Shown: positions 24,736 through 33,949, counted from the stretch's first letter. The stretch: 64,000 nt of DNA from Oceaniferula spumae (GCF_042849255.1 NZ_AP026866.1:2666001-2730000); one strand, 5' to 3'. The notes: generated by a model from the letters alone, not told the origin. A program made the numbers and translations.

Positions 24736-25470
24736 CTACTTTCTGCGGCGCAGGATCAGAGCAAAACCACCGAAGCCGAGGAGGGCGGTGGTGGATGGCT
24801 CTGGGACTGCTGACAGGGTCAGACCACCTACATTCACGTGGTTAGTTCTAGTTAGTTGAATGACAAGGTTTCCACTTCCGTCTGTTTGTAAGCCCTCGCG
24901 AATGTGATAGCCATCACCTGATGCGGCTAAGAAGGATGAAATACTATCATTCTGGGTAGTTGAGATACCTGCGCTACCACTATCAAAAGACCAAGTTGTA
25001 TTGAAGTTGGCGTTTGTGCCATCAAAGCCACCATTCAGATTGTAAGTCAGACTATCATCAAGACCAGTGAAAGTAAGCGTGAGGTATCCACCAGGATCAA
25101 GATTACCTGTGCCATTAGAGTCATTAGAGATTAGAGCGTCAACGTAAATAGATGACTCATCAAAAGGAGCGGAGCCTGCACTACCGTTGGATATAAGTGC
25201 GTCAGCCGTGTTATCTCCACTGAAATTTCCAACCGAGAAACCTACTCCAGTAACGTCATTACCATCAAGGTTGACGAGAGTTCCTACGAATGCTGATGAG
25301 GCTCCATTGGCAATATTTGGATGACCAAAGTCATTGAAGTTTCCTCCTCCGGCATAGGGAGTTGAACCGAAATCGATGCCGATGACATCGCCAACAACAA
25401 TCGCAGCATTCGCTGCTCCAGTGAGGCTTGCCGCAAGTGCCAAGCCGGTAAGTAATTTTTTTGTCTTCAT
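24736..25470 (-). CDS. PEP-CTERM sorting domain protein
   Basis: 244 residues with a signal peptide (MKTKKLLTGLALAASLTGAA) and tail AVPEPSTTALLGFGGFALIL then RRRK. The body starts VIGIDFGSTPYAGGGNFNDF and includes LTFTGLDDSLTYNLNGGFDG, the opening motif of a beta-sandwich seen in many verrucomicrobial exosortase substrates (similar to the protein at 3330). Function unknown. It stands alone between the propeller gene and the sulfatase pair, with its own terminator. Confidence 0.88.
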   Translation of the reverse strand: MKTKKLLTGLALAASLTGAANAAIVVGDVIGIDFGSTPYAGGGNFNDFGHPNIANGASSAFVGTLVNLDGNDVTGVGFSVGNFSGDNTADALISNGSAGSAPFDESSIYVDALISNDSNGTGNLDPGGYLTLTFTGLDDSLTYNLNGGFDGTNANFNTTWSFDSGSAGISTTQNDSISSFLAASGDGYHIREGLQTDGSGNLVIQLTRTNHVNVGGLTLSAVPEPSTTALLGFGGFALILRRRK

Positions 25471-25574
25471 AATGTGTGTTGTTCTATACTTTTCTCCTTA
25501 GTCACTATGAGGTAATTAGATCATTCTCAGTAGTATAAGGAATATTACATTACCCTCCCTGAACATTGCCGTCC

Positions 25575-25599
25575 ATACCCTGAAAAGGGTATTTTTTTT
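25575..25599 (+). terminator. Orphan forward-strand terminator-like hairpin
   Basis: ATACCCT-GAAA-AGGGTAT (25575-25592) followed by a run of eight T's. No forward-strand gene ends nearby (the last ended at 24599), and it sits in the leader of the reverse-strand gene at 24736. It may end a small RNA or stop read-through; the evidence is structural only. Confidence 0.55.
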
Positions 25600-25732
25600 G
25601 GTCTCTACGTGTGAGCCTTGTCGATGCCGTTATCAGCACTGTTCTTAATCACCTGCGCGTTTTGTCGACATCTGTATGGAAACCACCCTTGGTAATGGTT
25701 TCTTCAAAGAAGACAATCGTGTCACTCTGCTT

Positions 25733-27109
25733 TTATTTGGCAGGTGGCCAGCCGGGCCGCTGGTCGGTGCCCTTTTGCTGGTAATCTCCCAGTTCAGCGC
25801 GGATGCGGTCGGCTTCCTTCAACAATGTGGCCACCACCTCAGGGTTCGCCGCAGCGACATTTTCTTTCTCGCCGAGATCGGTCTCCAGGTTGACTAGGAA
25901 ATTTTTCTCCAGTTCCGTGAAGCCAAACTTTTTCTTTTTCCCCCAATAAGGCTGAGCCTCTTTAGTGCGTGGCAAATGAAGCTTCCACTTACCTTTGCGC
26001 ACCGCCTGTAGATTCAATCCGTTGTAATAATAGATAAAATCATGAGGTGACTTGTTGGTTTTACCGAGCAGAACATCGTGGATGTTTTTACCATCGATCG
26101 TTCGGTCCTTCGGTAACTCTACCCCAGCCAGATCGGCAAAGAGCGGAAACAGATCCATGCTGCTCATGGTTACACCCGAGACCTGGCCGGCAGGGATCTT
26201 ACCAGCCCAGCGGAAGATGCCAGGCACGCGATGACCGCCTTCCATGGTGACGTATTTGCCTCCCGCCAATGGGCCGGCAGAACCGGCTCCTGTCGGTCCG
26301 TTGTCGGCTAGGAAAACCACCAGAGTGTTTTCATCCAGACCATTGTCTTTCAGCGCTTGCAGGACCACACCGACGCTGTGGTCAAGCTCGCTGACAAAAT
26401 CAGCATACTTGCTCTTCTTGGTAGTGCCCTTGAAATTCTTGCTCGGCAGAACCGGCGAATGCGCGATCTGGTGAGCCATGTAGATAAAGAACGGCTTGTC
26501 CTTCGGTTGCGACTTAATGAATTTAACGACCTCACGATTGTAGCTCTGGGTCAATTTTTGAAAAGGAACCACCTTCTCCAAAACCTCCCGGTCACGAACG
26601 ATGGACCGGCCCGTGGCGTGGACTTTACCGCCGTAATTGTGAGGACATCCGTAGTAGGTATCAAAGCCTGCATCCATGGGGTGGGCCCCTTTGACATGAA
26701 AACCCAAATGCCACTTACCGAGGGCAAAGGTACTGTATCCAGCCGGTTTGAGCAGCTCTGCTAAGGTAATTTCATTGGGGTGCAATGCGTATGTTGATCC
26801 GCTCTTCGTTTGATAATCACTCCAATAATACGGATGACCATTACGCATGGGATATCGGCCGGTCAGCAGAGCCGAACGCGACGGGCCACAGACGTTGGAA
26901 GCCACAAACATATCCGTTGAGCGGAAACCTTCCGCCGCCATCTGATCAAGCACAGGCGTTTTGTATTTTGCGCCATAGCAGCCCAGATCGCCATATCCGA
27001 GATCATCCGCGAAGATGACGATGATGTTAGGTTTGGTGGGATCGGCAGCGAGCGGCTGTATCGTGATTAACAAACCAACAACCACTCCGATGAGTTTGCC
27101 TTGAATCAC
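25733..27109 (-). CDS. Exported sulfatase (paralogue of the 16211 gene)
   Basis: 458 residues with a signal peptide (MIQGKLIGVVVGLLITIQPL). FADDLGYGDLGCYG supplies metal ligands and CGPSR (Cys74-Arg78) is the formylglycine site. It shares long stretches with the sulfatase at 16211 (HWP-type FKG block, LADNGPTGAGSAGPLAGGK, GLNLQAVR). It starts inside the end of the upstream sulfatase gene (4-base ATGA overlap at 27106-27109), so the two are translationally coupled and may act in sequence on the same sulfated glycan. A periplasmic or external location follows from the signal peptide. Confidence 0.93.
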   Translation of the reverse strand: MIQGKLIGVVVGLLITIQPLAADPTKPNIIVIFADDLGYGDLGCYGAKYKTPVLDQMAAEGFRSTDMFVASNVCGPSRSALLTGRYPMRNGHPYYWSDYQTKSGSTYALHPNEITLAELLKPAGYSTFALGKWHLGFHVKGAHPMDAGFDTYYGCPHNYGGKVHATGRSIVRDREVLEKVVPFQKLTQSYNREVVKFIKSQPKDKPFFIYMAHQIAHSPVLPSKNFKGTTKKSKYADFVSELDHSVGVVLQALKDNGLDENTLVVFLADNGPTGAGSAGPLAGGKYVTMEGGHRVPGIFRWAGKIPAGQVSGVTMSSMDLFPLFADLAGVELPKDRTIDGKNIHDVLLGKTNKSPHDFIYYYNGLNLQAVRKGKWKLHLPRTKEAQPYWGKKKKFGFTELEKNFLVNLETDLGEKENVAAANPEVVATLLKEADRIRAELGDYQQKGTDQRPGWPPAK

Positions 27110-28629
27110 CTTTTCATGCCTCTCTTGATGTTGATTTTGTTAGTGTCGTTCTTCTGATCTGGTCCGGCGGTACTGCGTCCGCGTTTCACATCAGATTCCA
27201 ACTGGGCGAGCAGACGCTCGGCGACTTCAGGCTGGGTCTTGTAGAGGTTCTTTTGCTCACTGGGATCAGCCTCCATGTCATAGAGCTGTGCCGGAGCGTT
27301 GTCGGACATTTTTTCCTTGGTCCATCCTCCGGAACCTTTGGTCAGCAGCAGTTTCCATTTCCCTTGGCGATATGCAAACTGGCCACTCACGGAATGGTGC
27401 ACGATCCCCTTGCGCGTGGAGACGATCGGTTTTCCTTTCAGCGCAGGCGCGAAACTCACGCTGTCCTCGCCGGCATTGTCGGGCAGTTTGGAGCCTGTTA
27501 GATCGGCACAGGTCGCCATCAGATCGGTCAGGCAGATCACCTCATCGCTGGACGATCCGGCTTTGACACCTGCAGGCCAGCGCACGATGAATGGCACGCG
27601 GTGGCCGCCGTCCCAGAGGTCTGACTTTGAACCACGATAGTGAGCATTGGGAAAGTGCCCCTGCTTTTTCAAAGCCGGAATGTCCGCGACCTTCGAGCAG
27701 CCGTTGTCGCTGGTGACGATGATCATGGTATTGTCTGTTAGGCCAGCAGCATCCACGGCATCGGTGATCTGGGCCACGATGGCATCGGTATGCATGACGA
27801 AGTCACCGTAAAGGCCGAGCTTGCTTTTGCCCTTCCATTTTTCCGTCGGTATGATGGGTGCGTGGGGGGAGGTCAGAGGCACATAGAGAAAGAAAGGCTC
27901 GTCCGATTTTTGCTGCTTGATGAATTGGGCTGATCTGTCTCCGATGATATCGAGCACATCAATCGCCTCAAAGTCGGCGTGTGCCGGTCCCTTGCGGTGA
28001 AATGCTTTGGTGGTGGTGCACTCGCCCACGAACCGATCATTCTCGATGAAAATGTAGGGCGGCATATCCAGCGAGGCGGCGATGCCATACCAGGAATCAA
28101 AGCCGAGATCGACCGGACCACCGGTAATGCGTGCGCTCCAGTCGACACCGTCAACGGCAGCTCGCTGACCCTTGGTCGGCTTTCCATCGGGTGTGTTCAA
28201 TCCCAGGCCGAGGTGCCACTTTCCAACGATCGCGGTCTTGTAACCCTGCTTCTTGAGGAAACCAGCGACCGTCAGTCTGTCCTTGGCGATCAGCGGCTGG
28301 TCGAAGCCAAAAAGCACACCACTCTGCTTGTACGTCCGCCAGTTGTAACGACCGGTCAGAACGCCATAACGGGTCGGGGTGCAGACTGATGAATTCGAAT
28401 GAGCATCGGTAAAAACCATCCCCTGCGCTGCCAGCCGATCCATCCCCGGTGTGGGGATTTTTCCCTGCTTGGGATTCAGCGCCTGCACGTCGCCATAACC
28501 AAGATCGTCAGCAAGGATGTAGATGATGTTAGGTTTTTGTGAGGAGTCCTCTGCAATGAGGGGCGTGATGCTGCTCAACGATACTATCGATGTTGAGACA
28601 GAAAACAGAATGGCTTTGAGTGGTTTCAT
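27106..28629 (-). CDS. Exported sulfatase, CTPTR type
   Basis: 507 residues with a signal peptide (MKPLKAILFSVSTSIVSLSS). The metal-binding ILADDLGYGDVQ and the formylglycine motif CTPTR (Cys83-Arg87) are present, followed by LTGRYNWRT, KWHLG and SDNGCSKVADIP, as in the family. It is closer to the large 'arylsulfatase A' group with the N-terminal QKPNII start. It differs clearly from the two GLNLQAVR-type sulfatases in the window, so it probably removes sulfate at another position. It overlaps the downstream sulfatase by 4 bases, and the SDR gene ends 33 bases upstream of its start. Confidence 0.93.
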   Translation of the reverse strand: MKPLKAILFSVSTSIVSLSSITPLIAEDSSQKPNIIYILADDLGYGDVQALNPKQGKIPTPGMDRLAAQGMVFTDAHSNSSVCTPTRYGVLTGRYNWRTYKQSGVLFGFDQPLIAKDRLTVAGFLKKQGYKTAIVGKWHLGLGLNTPDGKPTKGQRAAVDGVDWSARITGGPVDLGFDSWYGIAASLDMPPYIFIENDRFVGECTTTKAFHRKGPAHADFEAIDVLDIIGDRSAQFIKQQKSDEPFFLYVPLTSPHAPIIPTEKWKGKSKLGLYGDFVMHTDAIVAQITDAVDAAGLTDNTMIIVTSDNGCSKVADIPALKKQGHFPNAHYRGSKSDLWDGGHRVPFIVRWPAGVKAGSSSDEVICLTDLMATCADLTGSKLPDNAGEDSVSFAPALKGKPIVSTRKGIVHHSVSGQFAYRQGKWKLLLTKGSGGWTKEKMSDNAPAQLYDMEADPSEQKNLYKTQPEVAERLLAQLESDVKRGRSTAGPDQKNDTNKINIKRGMKR

Positions 28630-28662
28630 ATTTTTTCGAATGAAAGTCGCTTGCGGGTTTTC

Positions 28663-29472
28663 TTACCAAGGAAGTTTTTTGCCGTCGTAATACCAGAAGC
28701 CACCGTCATGCTTTTTGGTGAGTCCTTCGATCAAGGTCTTCACCATCTTCATGCTTTGGTCAGGAGTGAGCTTGGCCCGGTCACCTCCCATGTCGGTTTG
28801 ATTATGGCCGGGAGCGATGGCAACGACAATCGAGTTGCCCAGCGCTTTGTCCACGGACATGATTTTCACCGCGCGATTAACCGCAGTCTTGCTAATCCGA
28901 TAGCCGTAAGCTCCGGCACTGCGGCTCTGATTGATGATGCCTGAACGGCTGGAAATGATGATGATCTTTGGTTGCTTGGATGCAAGCAGGTTGGGAATCA
29001 GGCCTTGGGTGACAAAGATCGGACCCGCAGAGTTCACCGCAAAACAGTCGAGCACCTCACTGCGGGTGAGAGTTTTCAGTGTGGCTGACTTATCTCTTTC
29101 AGTTCCGAGGCCGAGGGTAGGACCAAAGTATCCGGCATTGTTGACCAGAATATCGATGGTCTTGCCGTTCAGAGTCTTGGCCAGCGCCTTGATGCTCTCG
29201 TCCGAAGTGACATCCAGTGCCAGAACTTCATTCGCCACCTTTTTCAGCTCCGTGGCTTTTTCCGGAGAACGGGCGGTGCCGATCACGTGGTAATTATCAG
29301 CGGCGAACTGCTTACTCAGCGCCAGCCCCAGCCCCCGATTGGCTCCGGTGATGAGGACGGTTCCCTTTTTCGCTTCTGGCTCAGCCTGTACATCAGCGAT
29401 GCTACAAAGAAGGAACATCGCGAGCAGAGATTTTGCGAAGATACGATAGTTAGCTAACATTTTGTTTTTCAT
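28663..29472 (-). CDS. Short-chain dehydrogenase/reductase with signal peptide
   Basis: 269 residues if started at the ATG at 29472. The cofactor motif TGANRGLG, NNAG and the catalytic YRISK are intact, so it should bind NAD(P)H. The N-terminus has a hydrophobic segment (FAKSLLAMFLLCSIADVQAE) that looks like a cleavable signal, which is unusual because cofactor-dependent SDRs are normally cytosolic. Either it is exported or the segment anchors it to the membrane. It probably forms a transcription unit with the two sulfatases downstream, 33 bases apart. Substrate unknown. Confidence 0.82.
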   Translation of the reverse strand: MKNKMLANYRIFAKSLLAMFLLCSIADVQAEPEAKKGTVLITGANRGLGLALSKQFAADNYHVIGTARSPEKATELKKVANEVLALDVTSDESIKALAKTLNGKTIDILVNNAGYFGPTLGLGTERDKSATLKTLTRSEVLDCFAVNSAGPIFVTQGLIPNLLASKQPKIIIISSRSGIINQSRSAGAYGYRISKTAVNRAVKIMSVDKALGNSIVVAIAPGHNQTDMGGDRAKLTPDQSMKMVKTLIEGLTKKHDGGFWYYDGKKLPW

Positions 29473-29663
29473 GATCAATAGAGTTAATACGCTTGGATTG
29501 AGTGATCTTACGATATCCGAGTCAGTCATATATTCGTAGGCTCTACTTCCATACGGCAGTCACCTGACATTTTACTCATCCAACTTGCTCGCCTAAAGAT
29601 GCACCCACCTGTTGGTTCGACACTTCAGAAGAATGAACAATGCTCCCAAGGCCCCGACTGATC

Positions 29664-30497
29664 TCAGGCGTCCCTGTAGCACTCGCCGAGCCGAGTCAGC
29701 TTGCCCTTACCGCCTAACAGCGCGCTGGTGCCCAGCGGCGTGGAATTTTGTCCCACGTTGTACCAAGCGTATCGCTCGATGAAGTCCATCTTATTGAGCT
29801 TGGGCAGAATTGCTTCCATGAACTTCAGCACCTTTTCTGGTTTGTGTTTGTTGGTCTGCGGCGTTTTGGCATTCCAGTCGCCCACGGCGAACTCGGTGAT
29901 CCAGAGCGGTTTGTTGTACATTTTCTGAATCCTCCTGAGGCGCTTCTCCAGCTCATTGGCGTTCGGACCGCCGTAGGAATGCACGGTGACGAAGTCGACC
30001 CGCAGGCCTTTTTTCTTCACGCCAGCCATGAAGGCCTTCATCCAGTCGTCATCCGGGTGCACACAGGCCGGGCTGCCGAGTCGTAGCCCCGTTTCCATGA
30101 GTAATGGCCAGACACGCAGCGCCTTTTCCACCGACATGTTCGCCTGGTTTTTTCGGTCGGGCTCATTGAATCCTAACAGCTCTTTGATGCCAGCCTCCTT
30201 AATCTTTTGCCCGGTCTTGGCGAGCCCCGCCTTATCGCCCCAGTAGCCCCAGATCATCGGTTTGAAATCGACACCCGCAGGAACGCCTTCGGGAATCTTC
30301 GCACCCCAGGAGTAGAACCACTTGCAGTTCAGTTTGCGCAGTTTTTCATCCCAACCCTTTTTCTTCACCGCAATCGCCAATCCCTTCTTGTCAGAGCCCG
30401 TACTGGAAGGAGCCGCAAACGATGTGCCCACTGGTGCCAAGGATGCAAGGATCGAAAGTCTCAAAAGATCGCGCCGACTGAACAGTTCACTTCTCAT
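29664..30497 (-). CDS. GH128-like secreted glycoside hydrolase (Asl1-like catalytic domain)
   Basis: 277 residues with a twin-arginine-like N-terminus (SRRDLLRLSILASLAP). The body fits the Asl1-like/GH128 TIM barrel: KWFYSWGAKIP, GFNEPDR with the likely acid/base Glu112, and WITEFA with the likely nucleophile Glu202, plus VTVHSYGG between them. GH128 enzymes cleave beta-1,3-glucans such as laminarin, a common algal storage glycan. The gene lies upstream of the SDR and sulfatase genes on the same strand but 190 bases away, so it may have its own promoter. Substrate is inferred from the family. Confidence 0.82.
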   Translation of the reverse strand: MRSELFSRRDLLRLSILASLAPVGTSFAAPSSTGSDKKGLAIAVKKKGWDEKLRKLNCKWFYSWGAKIPEGVPAGVDFKPMIWGYWGDKAGLAKTGQKIKEAGIKELLGFNEPDRKNQANMSVEKALRVWPLLMETGLRLGSPACVHPDDDWMKAFMAGVKKKGLRVDFVTVHSYGGPNANELEKRLRRIQKMYNKPLWITEFAVGDWNAKTPQTNKHKPEKVLKFMEAILPKLNKMDFIERYAWYNVGQNSTPLGTSALLGGKGKLTRLGECYRDA

Positions 30498-30606
30498 GTG
30501 ACGGCAGTTTAGCTGGTCTCTACCGTCTGTTCAATCACCACTCGCCTCACTATCCCCGGTAAACTCAATGTATGCATGGGTTAAAAATGATCCCTGTAAA
30601 ATGAGA

Positions 30607-31626
30607 TCACTCTGGCGTGGTCATGGTCTCTCGTAGCTTTCTAGCAAGCTCCGGATTTGTTTCCGACAGAGCCCTCGCCAAAAAAGCCCGAGCCCTGTCA
30701 GTATCCTTGGCAGGAGGTATTTCCAGAAACCATTTGGCACCTTCCACACTGTGATTGCTTCCTTGATACCTGAGGGCAATCGAGTACATCAAAGGATCCT
30801 TCTTCGGATCTCCGTTTTCCATGCTCCGTGCCCACATCCTCGCCTCCTCGGGCGCATCGCTCTGCATCCGTTCTATGTATTCTTCAGCCGCCATCTCTGC
30901 AAATTCTCCTTCAGGCAGGCCATTCACCCACTTGGCCGCCTCTGCCCACTCGTCCTTGGCGGCATAACGACTGAACAATTCATTCAGTGCGGAGCTTCGA
31001 TCAAACTCCCTTTCCAAGCTGGAGATTCCATCGCGTGCCTGAATCAGATCAACATCCATCAGGCCTAATGTCATACCGATTGCCGCATTGCTATCTTTGT
31101 ATTTGGGCTCTGCTGCCTTGGCCCTGGCGGCGGCAGGGTCATGTTTAATCCACACAGCGAAAACGTTGATCAAGCAGGTGCCTTTGAACCTCGGGTCCTT
31201 ATGGTCGAGGTCAGAAAATGCGAGAGCTCCCAGTGGATTCATGGCCGCCCATTGCTGCATGATCTGACGCAGCATCGAACCGGTCTCCCTTGGATAAAAT
31301 TCTTTCGCTAGCACTTCCATCGCGGCTTGATGATCGGCGTCGCTAGTGAGCGAAGCGAGGAATTCCGCAAACGCCGCCTTGCGCGTCGCCATGTCATCAT
31401 TATCGAGGATCGCTAGGAACTCCCGCTTCAGTTGAGCCTCCCTCGTTTCTTTACGTGATGACGTCCGGCTTCGAGTGGATCTCTCAGTGGATGCCGACCG
31501 TGCACCGTTACCGTTGCCTTCCAGCACGTGCCGCCCGTCACTATCATGCGCCGGACTACCAAAGCGGATCCACAAGAAGATCACGGCGACAGAAGCCAAC
31601 GCAAAAACGATCCATTTGTTCATCAT
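30607..31626 (-). CDS. Membrane-anchored alpha-helical repeat protein of unknown function
   Basis: 339 residues. One N-terminal transmembrane helix (WIVFALASVAVIFLWIRF, residues 5-22), then a low-complexity Arg/Ser linker and an alpha-helical domain rich in W-A-x-x-x-P patterns: QWAAMNPLGALAFSDL, VWIKHDPAAARAKAA, AKWVNGLPEGEF, KWFLEIPPAKD. These look like degenerate helical hairpin repeats (SEL1- or TPR-like), common in Verrucomicrobiota and of unknown role. The repeats probably lie outside the cytoplasm. It stands alone, antiparallel to the next gene pair. Confidence 0.72.
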   Translation of the reverse strand: MMNKWIVFALASVAVIFLWIRFGSPAHDSDGRHVLEGNGNGARSASTERSTRSRTSSRKETREAQLKREFLAILDNDDMATRKAAFAEFLASLTSDADHQAAMEVLAKEFYPRETGSMLRQIMQQWAAMNPLGALAFSDLDHKDPRFKGTCLINVFAVWIKHDPAAARAKAAEPKYKDSNAAIGMTLGLMDVDLIQARDGISSLEREFDRSSALNELFSRYAAKDEWAEAAKWVNGLPEGEFAEMAAEEYIERMQSDAPEEARMWARSMENGDPKKDPLMYSIALRYQGSNHSVEGAKWFLEIPPAKDTDRARAFLARALSETNPELARKLRETMTTPE

Positions 31627-31807
31627 ATTGCAACTATACCTTTCACCGATTGATACCCTATCAAGGCATCTCCTAATTCACTGGGCTCCGCACTTAATAT
31701 TCATATCTTTTTCAGCCAATCGTTTCCTAAACCACGAGAATCGCTGGAAATCTGAGAGCTACATTCTCGAAGCTTGAAAAGCACGTCTGCTCAGGTAACA
31801 TGCAACT

Positions 31808-32032
31808 ATGCAGACGACTCCCGAGCAAATTATGCTGGAAGCCAAGGCGTGCGATGACATCAAAGTCGAACAGGCCCGTCGGATGTCGTTGCAGGAAAAA
31901 TTTCTAGCTGGAGCCGATTTGTTCGAAGAGGCCTGCCGCTGGACCATGATTGGAATTAAAAACCAATTTCCAGACTACACTGAAGAAGAGCAAAAAGCTG
32001 AACTTCGCAGGCGTCTTGATCTGATGAGATGA
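31808..32032 (+). CDS. Small helical partner of a nucleotidyltransferase (antitoxin-like)
   Basis: 74 residues, strongly helical and charged (MSLQEKFLAGADLFEEACRW ... FPDYTEEEQKAELRRRLDLM). It belongs by appearance to a family of short proteins that precede AbiEii/AbiGii-type nucleotidyltransferase genes in Cyanobacteria, Acidobacteria and Planctomycetota. The stop overlaps the start of the next gene by 4 bases (ATGA, 32029-32032), indicating translational coupling and a likely complex. Whether it neutralises its partner is inference from the arrangement. Confidence 0.7.
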   Translation: MQTTPEQIMLEAKACDDIKVEQARRMSLQEKFLAGADLFEEACRWTMIGIKNQFPDYTEEEQKAELRRRLDLMR

Positions 32033-32577
32033 GTGGGAATGCTGCACTATTGAAACTGCTGGAAGTTCTGAACCAGCTCTCGATTCCCTACATGCTGGTC
32101 GGATCTTATTCATCTAACATTTATGGTATCCCACGTTCCACGCAGGATGCTGATTTGGTTCTTCAACTCGCTGACAGCTCTCTGAGTTTACTCACCAAAA
32201 ATCTTCCAAAAGGCATCCGCATTGAAGAGCAAAGCTTTTTCGAAATGGTGACTGCGACCCGGAAAGAGCTGTTGCGAATTGATGGCACAGATTTTCTGAT
32301 CGAGTTATTCCATCTCAGCGATGACCCCTTCGATCAGGAGCGCTTCAAACGCCGGGTAGAGAAGAACATCGGCGATGACCTTCAGGCCTGGTTTCCGAAA
32401 GCGGAAGACGTCATCATTCAAAAACTACGCTGGGCGCGAAACAAGGATATCGAAGACGTGGTGGCCATTCTCAGAGTGCAAACCACCCTCGATTTCGACC
32501 ACATCAAGCACTGGTGCAGCATCCATGAATGCCTGCCGCTACTCGAAAAAGTTTCTGCAGATGCCGGCTGTCAGTGA
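32029..32577 (+). CDS. AbiEii/AbiGii-like nucleotidyltransferase
   Basis: 182 residues. The nucleotidyltransferase signature GS...D-x-D is clear: VGSYSSNIYGIPRSTQDADL with Gly25-Ser26 and Asp40/Asp42 that would bind Mg2+-NTP. A third acidic residue may lie in FLIELFHL. The C-terminal part (FPKAEDVIIQKLRWARNKDI) is the helical part found in minimal nucleotidyltransferases of the AbiEii type. Type IV toxin-antitoxin NTases modify nucleic acids (for example tRNA) in some systems, but small solo members can have other roles. It forms an overlapping pair with the preceding gene, so a defence or addiction module is the leading hypothesis. Confidence 0.75.
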   Translation: MSGNAALLKLLEVLNQLSIPYMLVGSYSSNIYGIPRSTQDADLVLQLADSSLSLLTKNLPKGIRIEEQSFFEMVTATRKELLRIDGTDFLIELFHLSDDPFDQERFKRRVEKNIGDDLQAWFPKAEDVIIQKLRWARNKDIEDVVAILRVQTTLDFDHIKHWCSIHECLPLLEKVSADAGCQ

Positions 32578-32657
32578 TTGATGCGCGCGCGGGTTTTTCC
32601 AATAGAACAGGTAAAAAAGCACGCATTCTATGTACCACCCCTTTCCCACTTTATCGC

Positions 32658-32885
32658 TCAATCACAACCAATCGTCTCCGTGGGACAGCTATTCAGCGCC
32701 TCCATGGCGAGGGCTATTTCCTCTATGCTCTCAGGTTGTTTGTAAACGTAGCTCAAGCCCTCTTCATCGTCTCTGGTGAAGGTATTTGGAGCAATTTCTC
32801 TGCATAGATCACAGTCGATGCAGCTTAGATCAATGTAAAATTGACCTGCCACGTTCAGTGGATTGATTTCTTCTCTGTCAGCCAT
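32658..32885 (-). CDS. Small single-cluster ferredoxin
   Basis: 75 residues. Cys22, Cys25 and Cys28 (CIDCDLC) with Cys67 (SCPTE) form the ligands of one [4Fe-4S] (or [3Fe-4S]) cluster; Cys74 is extra. The FYIDLSCIDCDLC start matches the short 'Fer4_15'-type ferredoxins that pass electrons to P450s, nitro- or sulfur enzymes and others. It is divergently placed from a LysR regulator with only 69 bases between, so its expression may be controlled by that regulator. No redox partner is next to it. Confidence 0.85.
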   Translation of the reverse strand: MADREEINPLNVAGQFYIDLSCIDCDLCREIAPNTFTRDDEEGLSYVYKQPESIEEIALAMEALNSCPTETIGCD

Positions 32886-32954
32886 GAGCCAAGGGTGGTG
32901 GTCTCGCTGCTAATTGACAAATTCATCAATGTCCATTATTCATGCGTATAACCC

Positions 32955-33851
32955 ATGAATAACCCCAAACTAGATCTTAATGATCTGCATTTACTGCACC
33001 TGATCCACCATCATCGCAGTATCACGGCAGCGGCAGAGGCGGTCAACCTAACGCAGAGCACGTTATCGAGGAGGTTACAGGCCATCGAGCTTGAGCTAGG
33101 CATTCAGTTATTCAAGCGCACCACACGAAAACTGAACATCACACCTGCTGGTAGGCAATTACTCCGCGATACCGCAGCAATCCCTAACATCCTCGATTCG
33201 GCTATTCAGCGGATTTCTGAAGATTACCTCGGCGCTGAAAAGCGGATCACCATCGGTGTTTCTCCTGCTCTCTCGCTCGCGCACCTTCCGGGTATTTTCC
33301 ACCAGCAAACCAATCTTCTGCCTGAGGTTAAAATCCTCATTTCCCAGCCATCCTCTGATGACATCATCCGCCAGGTCACTACCAATCAACTCGACCTCGG
33401 CATCGTCACACACCATGCATTGTTAGAAAGTGCTGTGCACATTCACCACCAGATGCTTGATCGATTCAGTATCATCATGCCTGCCGCGCAGTCCGCGCCA
33501 TCGCTGAAGCCTGACCTTTTAAAGAAGTGGGCACAGCAACAATCTTGGATTCTACCGCCAGCGAGTTCGCCCAGCAGGGTGCTCATTGATGATTGGCTCA
33601 GCGATCTCGGCATTCGAATCTCCCCTCTTATGGAGTTAGAAAATTTCGATCTGATGTGCCAGCTCTGTGCCCTGAAAATGGGAGTGGCTTTCATTCCCAA
33701 GCGAGCCCTAACAGCCTTCCCACGCAAACGGCAGCTGCAACACCTAACTCTACTGCAGCCACCTGAAAGAAAGCTATCGGTCATCGGCCCAAAGAACACC
33801 GTCGTGCCGACTCATATCTCCACCTTCACTGAGTCGATTCTTTTTTCTTAA
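32955..33851 (+). CDS. LysR-family transcriptional regulator
   Basis: 298 residues. An N-terminal winged helix-turn-helix (ITAAAEAVNLTQSTLSRRLQ, about residues 19-38) is followed by the linker helix and a two-lobed effector domain (GVSPALSLAHLPGIF, DLGIVTHHALLESA). LysR regulators bind palindromic sites in the divergent intergenic region and respond to a small ligand. Here it shares a 69-base region with the ferredoxin gene at 32658-32885, the most likely target, with autoregulation. The ligand is unknown. Confidence 0.9.
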   Translation: MNNPKLDLNDLHLLHLIHHHRSITAAAEAVNLTQSTLSRRLQAIELELGIQLFKRTTRKLNITPAGRQLLRDTAAIPNILDSAIQRISEDYLGAEKRITIGVSPALSLAHLPGIFHQQTNLLPEVKILISQPSSDDIIRQVTTNQLDLGIVTHHALLESAVHIHHQMLDRFSIIMPAAQSAPSLKPDLLKKWAQQQSWILPPASSPSRVLIDDWLSDLGIRISPLMELENFDLMCQLCALKMGVAFIPKRALTAFPRKRQLQHLTLLQPPERKLSVIGPKNTVVPTHISTFTESILFS

Positions 33852-33949
33852 CTCCATCAGCCAAACAATTCTTATCCCAAATTAGTCCCCCTTTGCCTTT
33901 TTCCAAGATGCGCACTTGCCTGACTCTGTAAATAACCAGAAAGTTAGAC

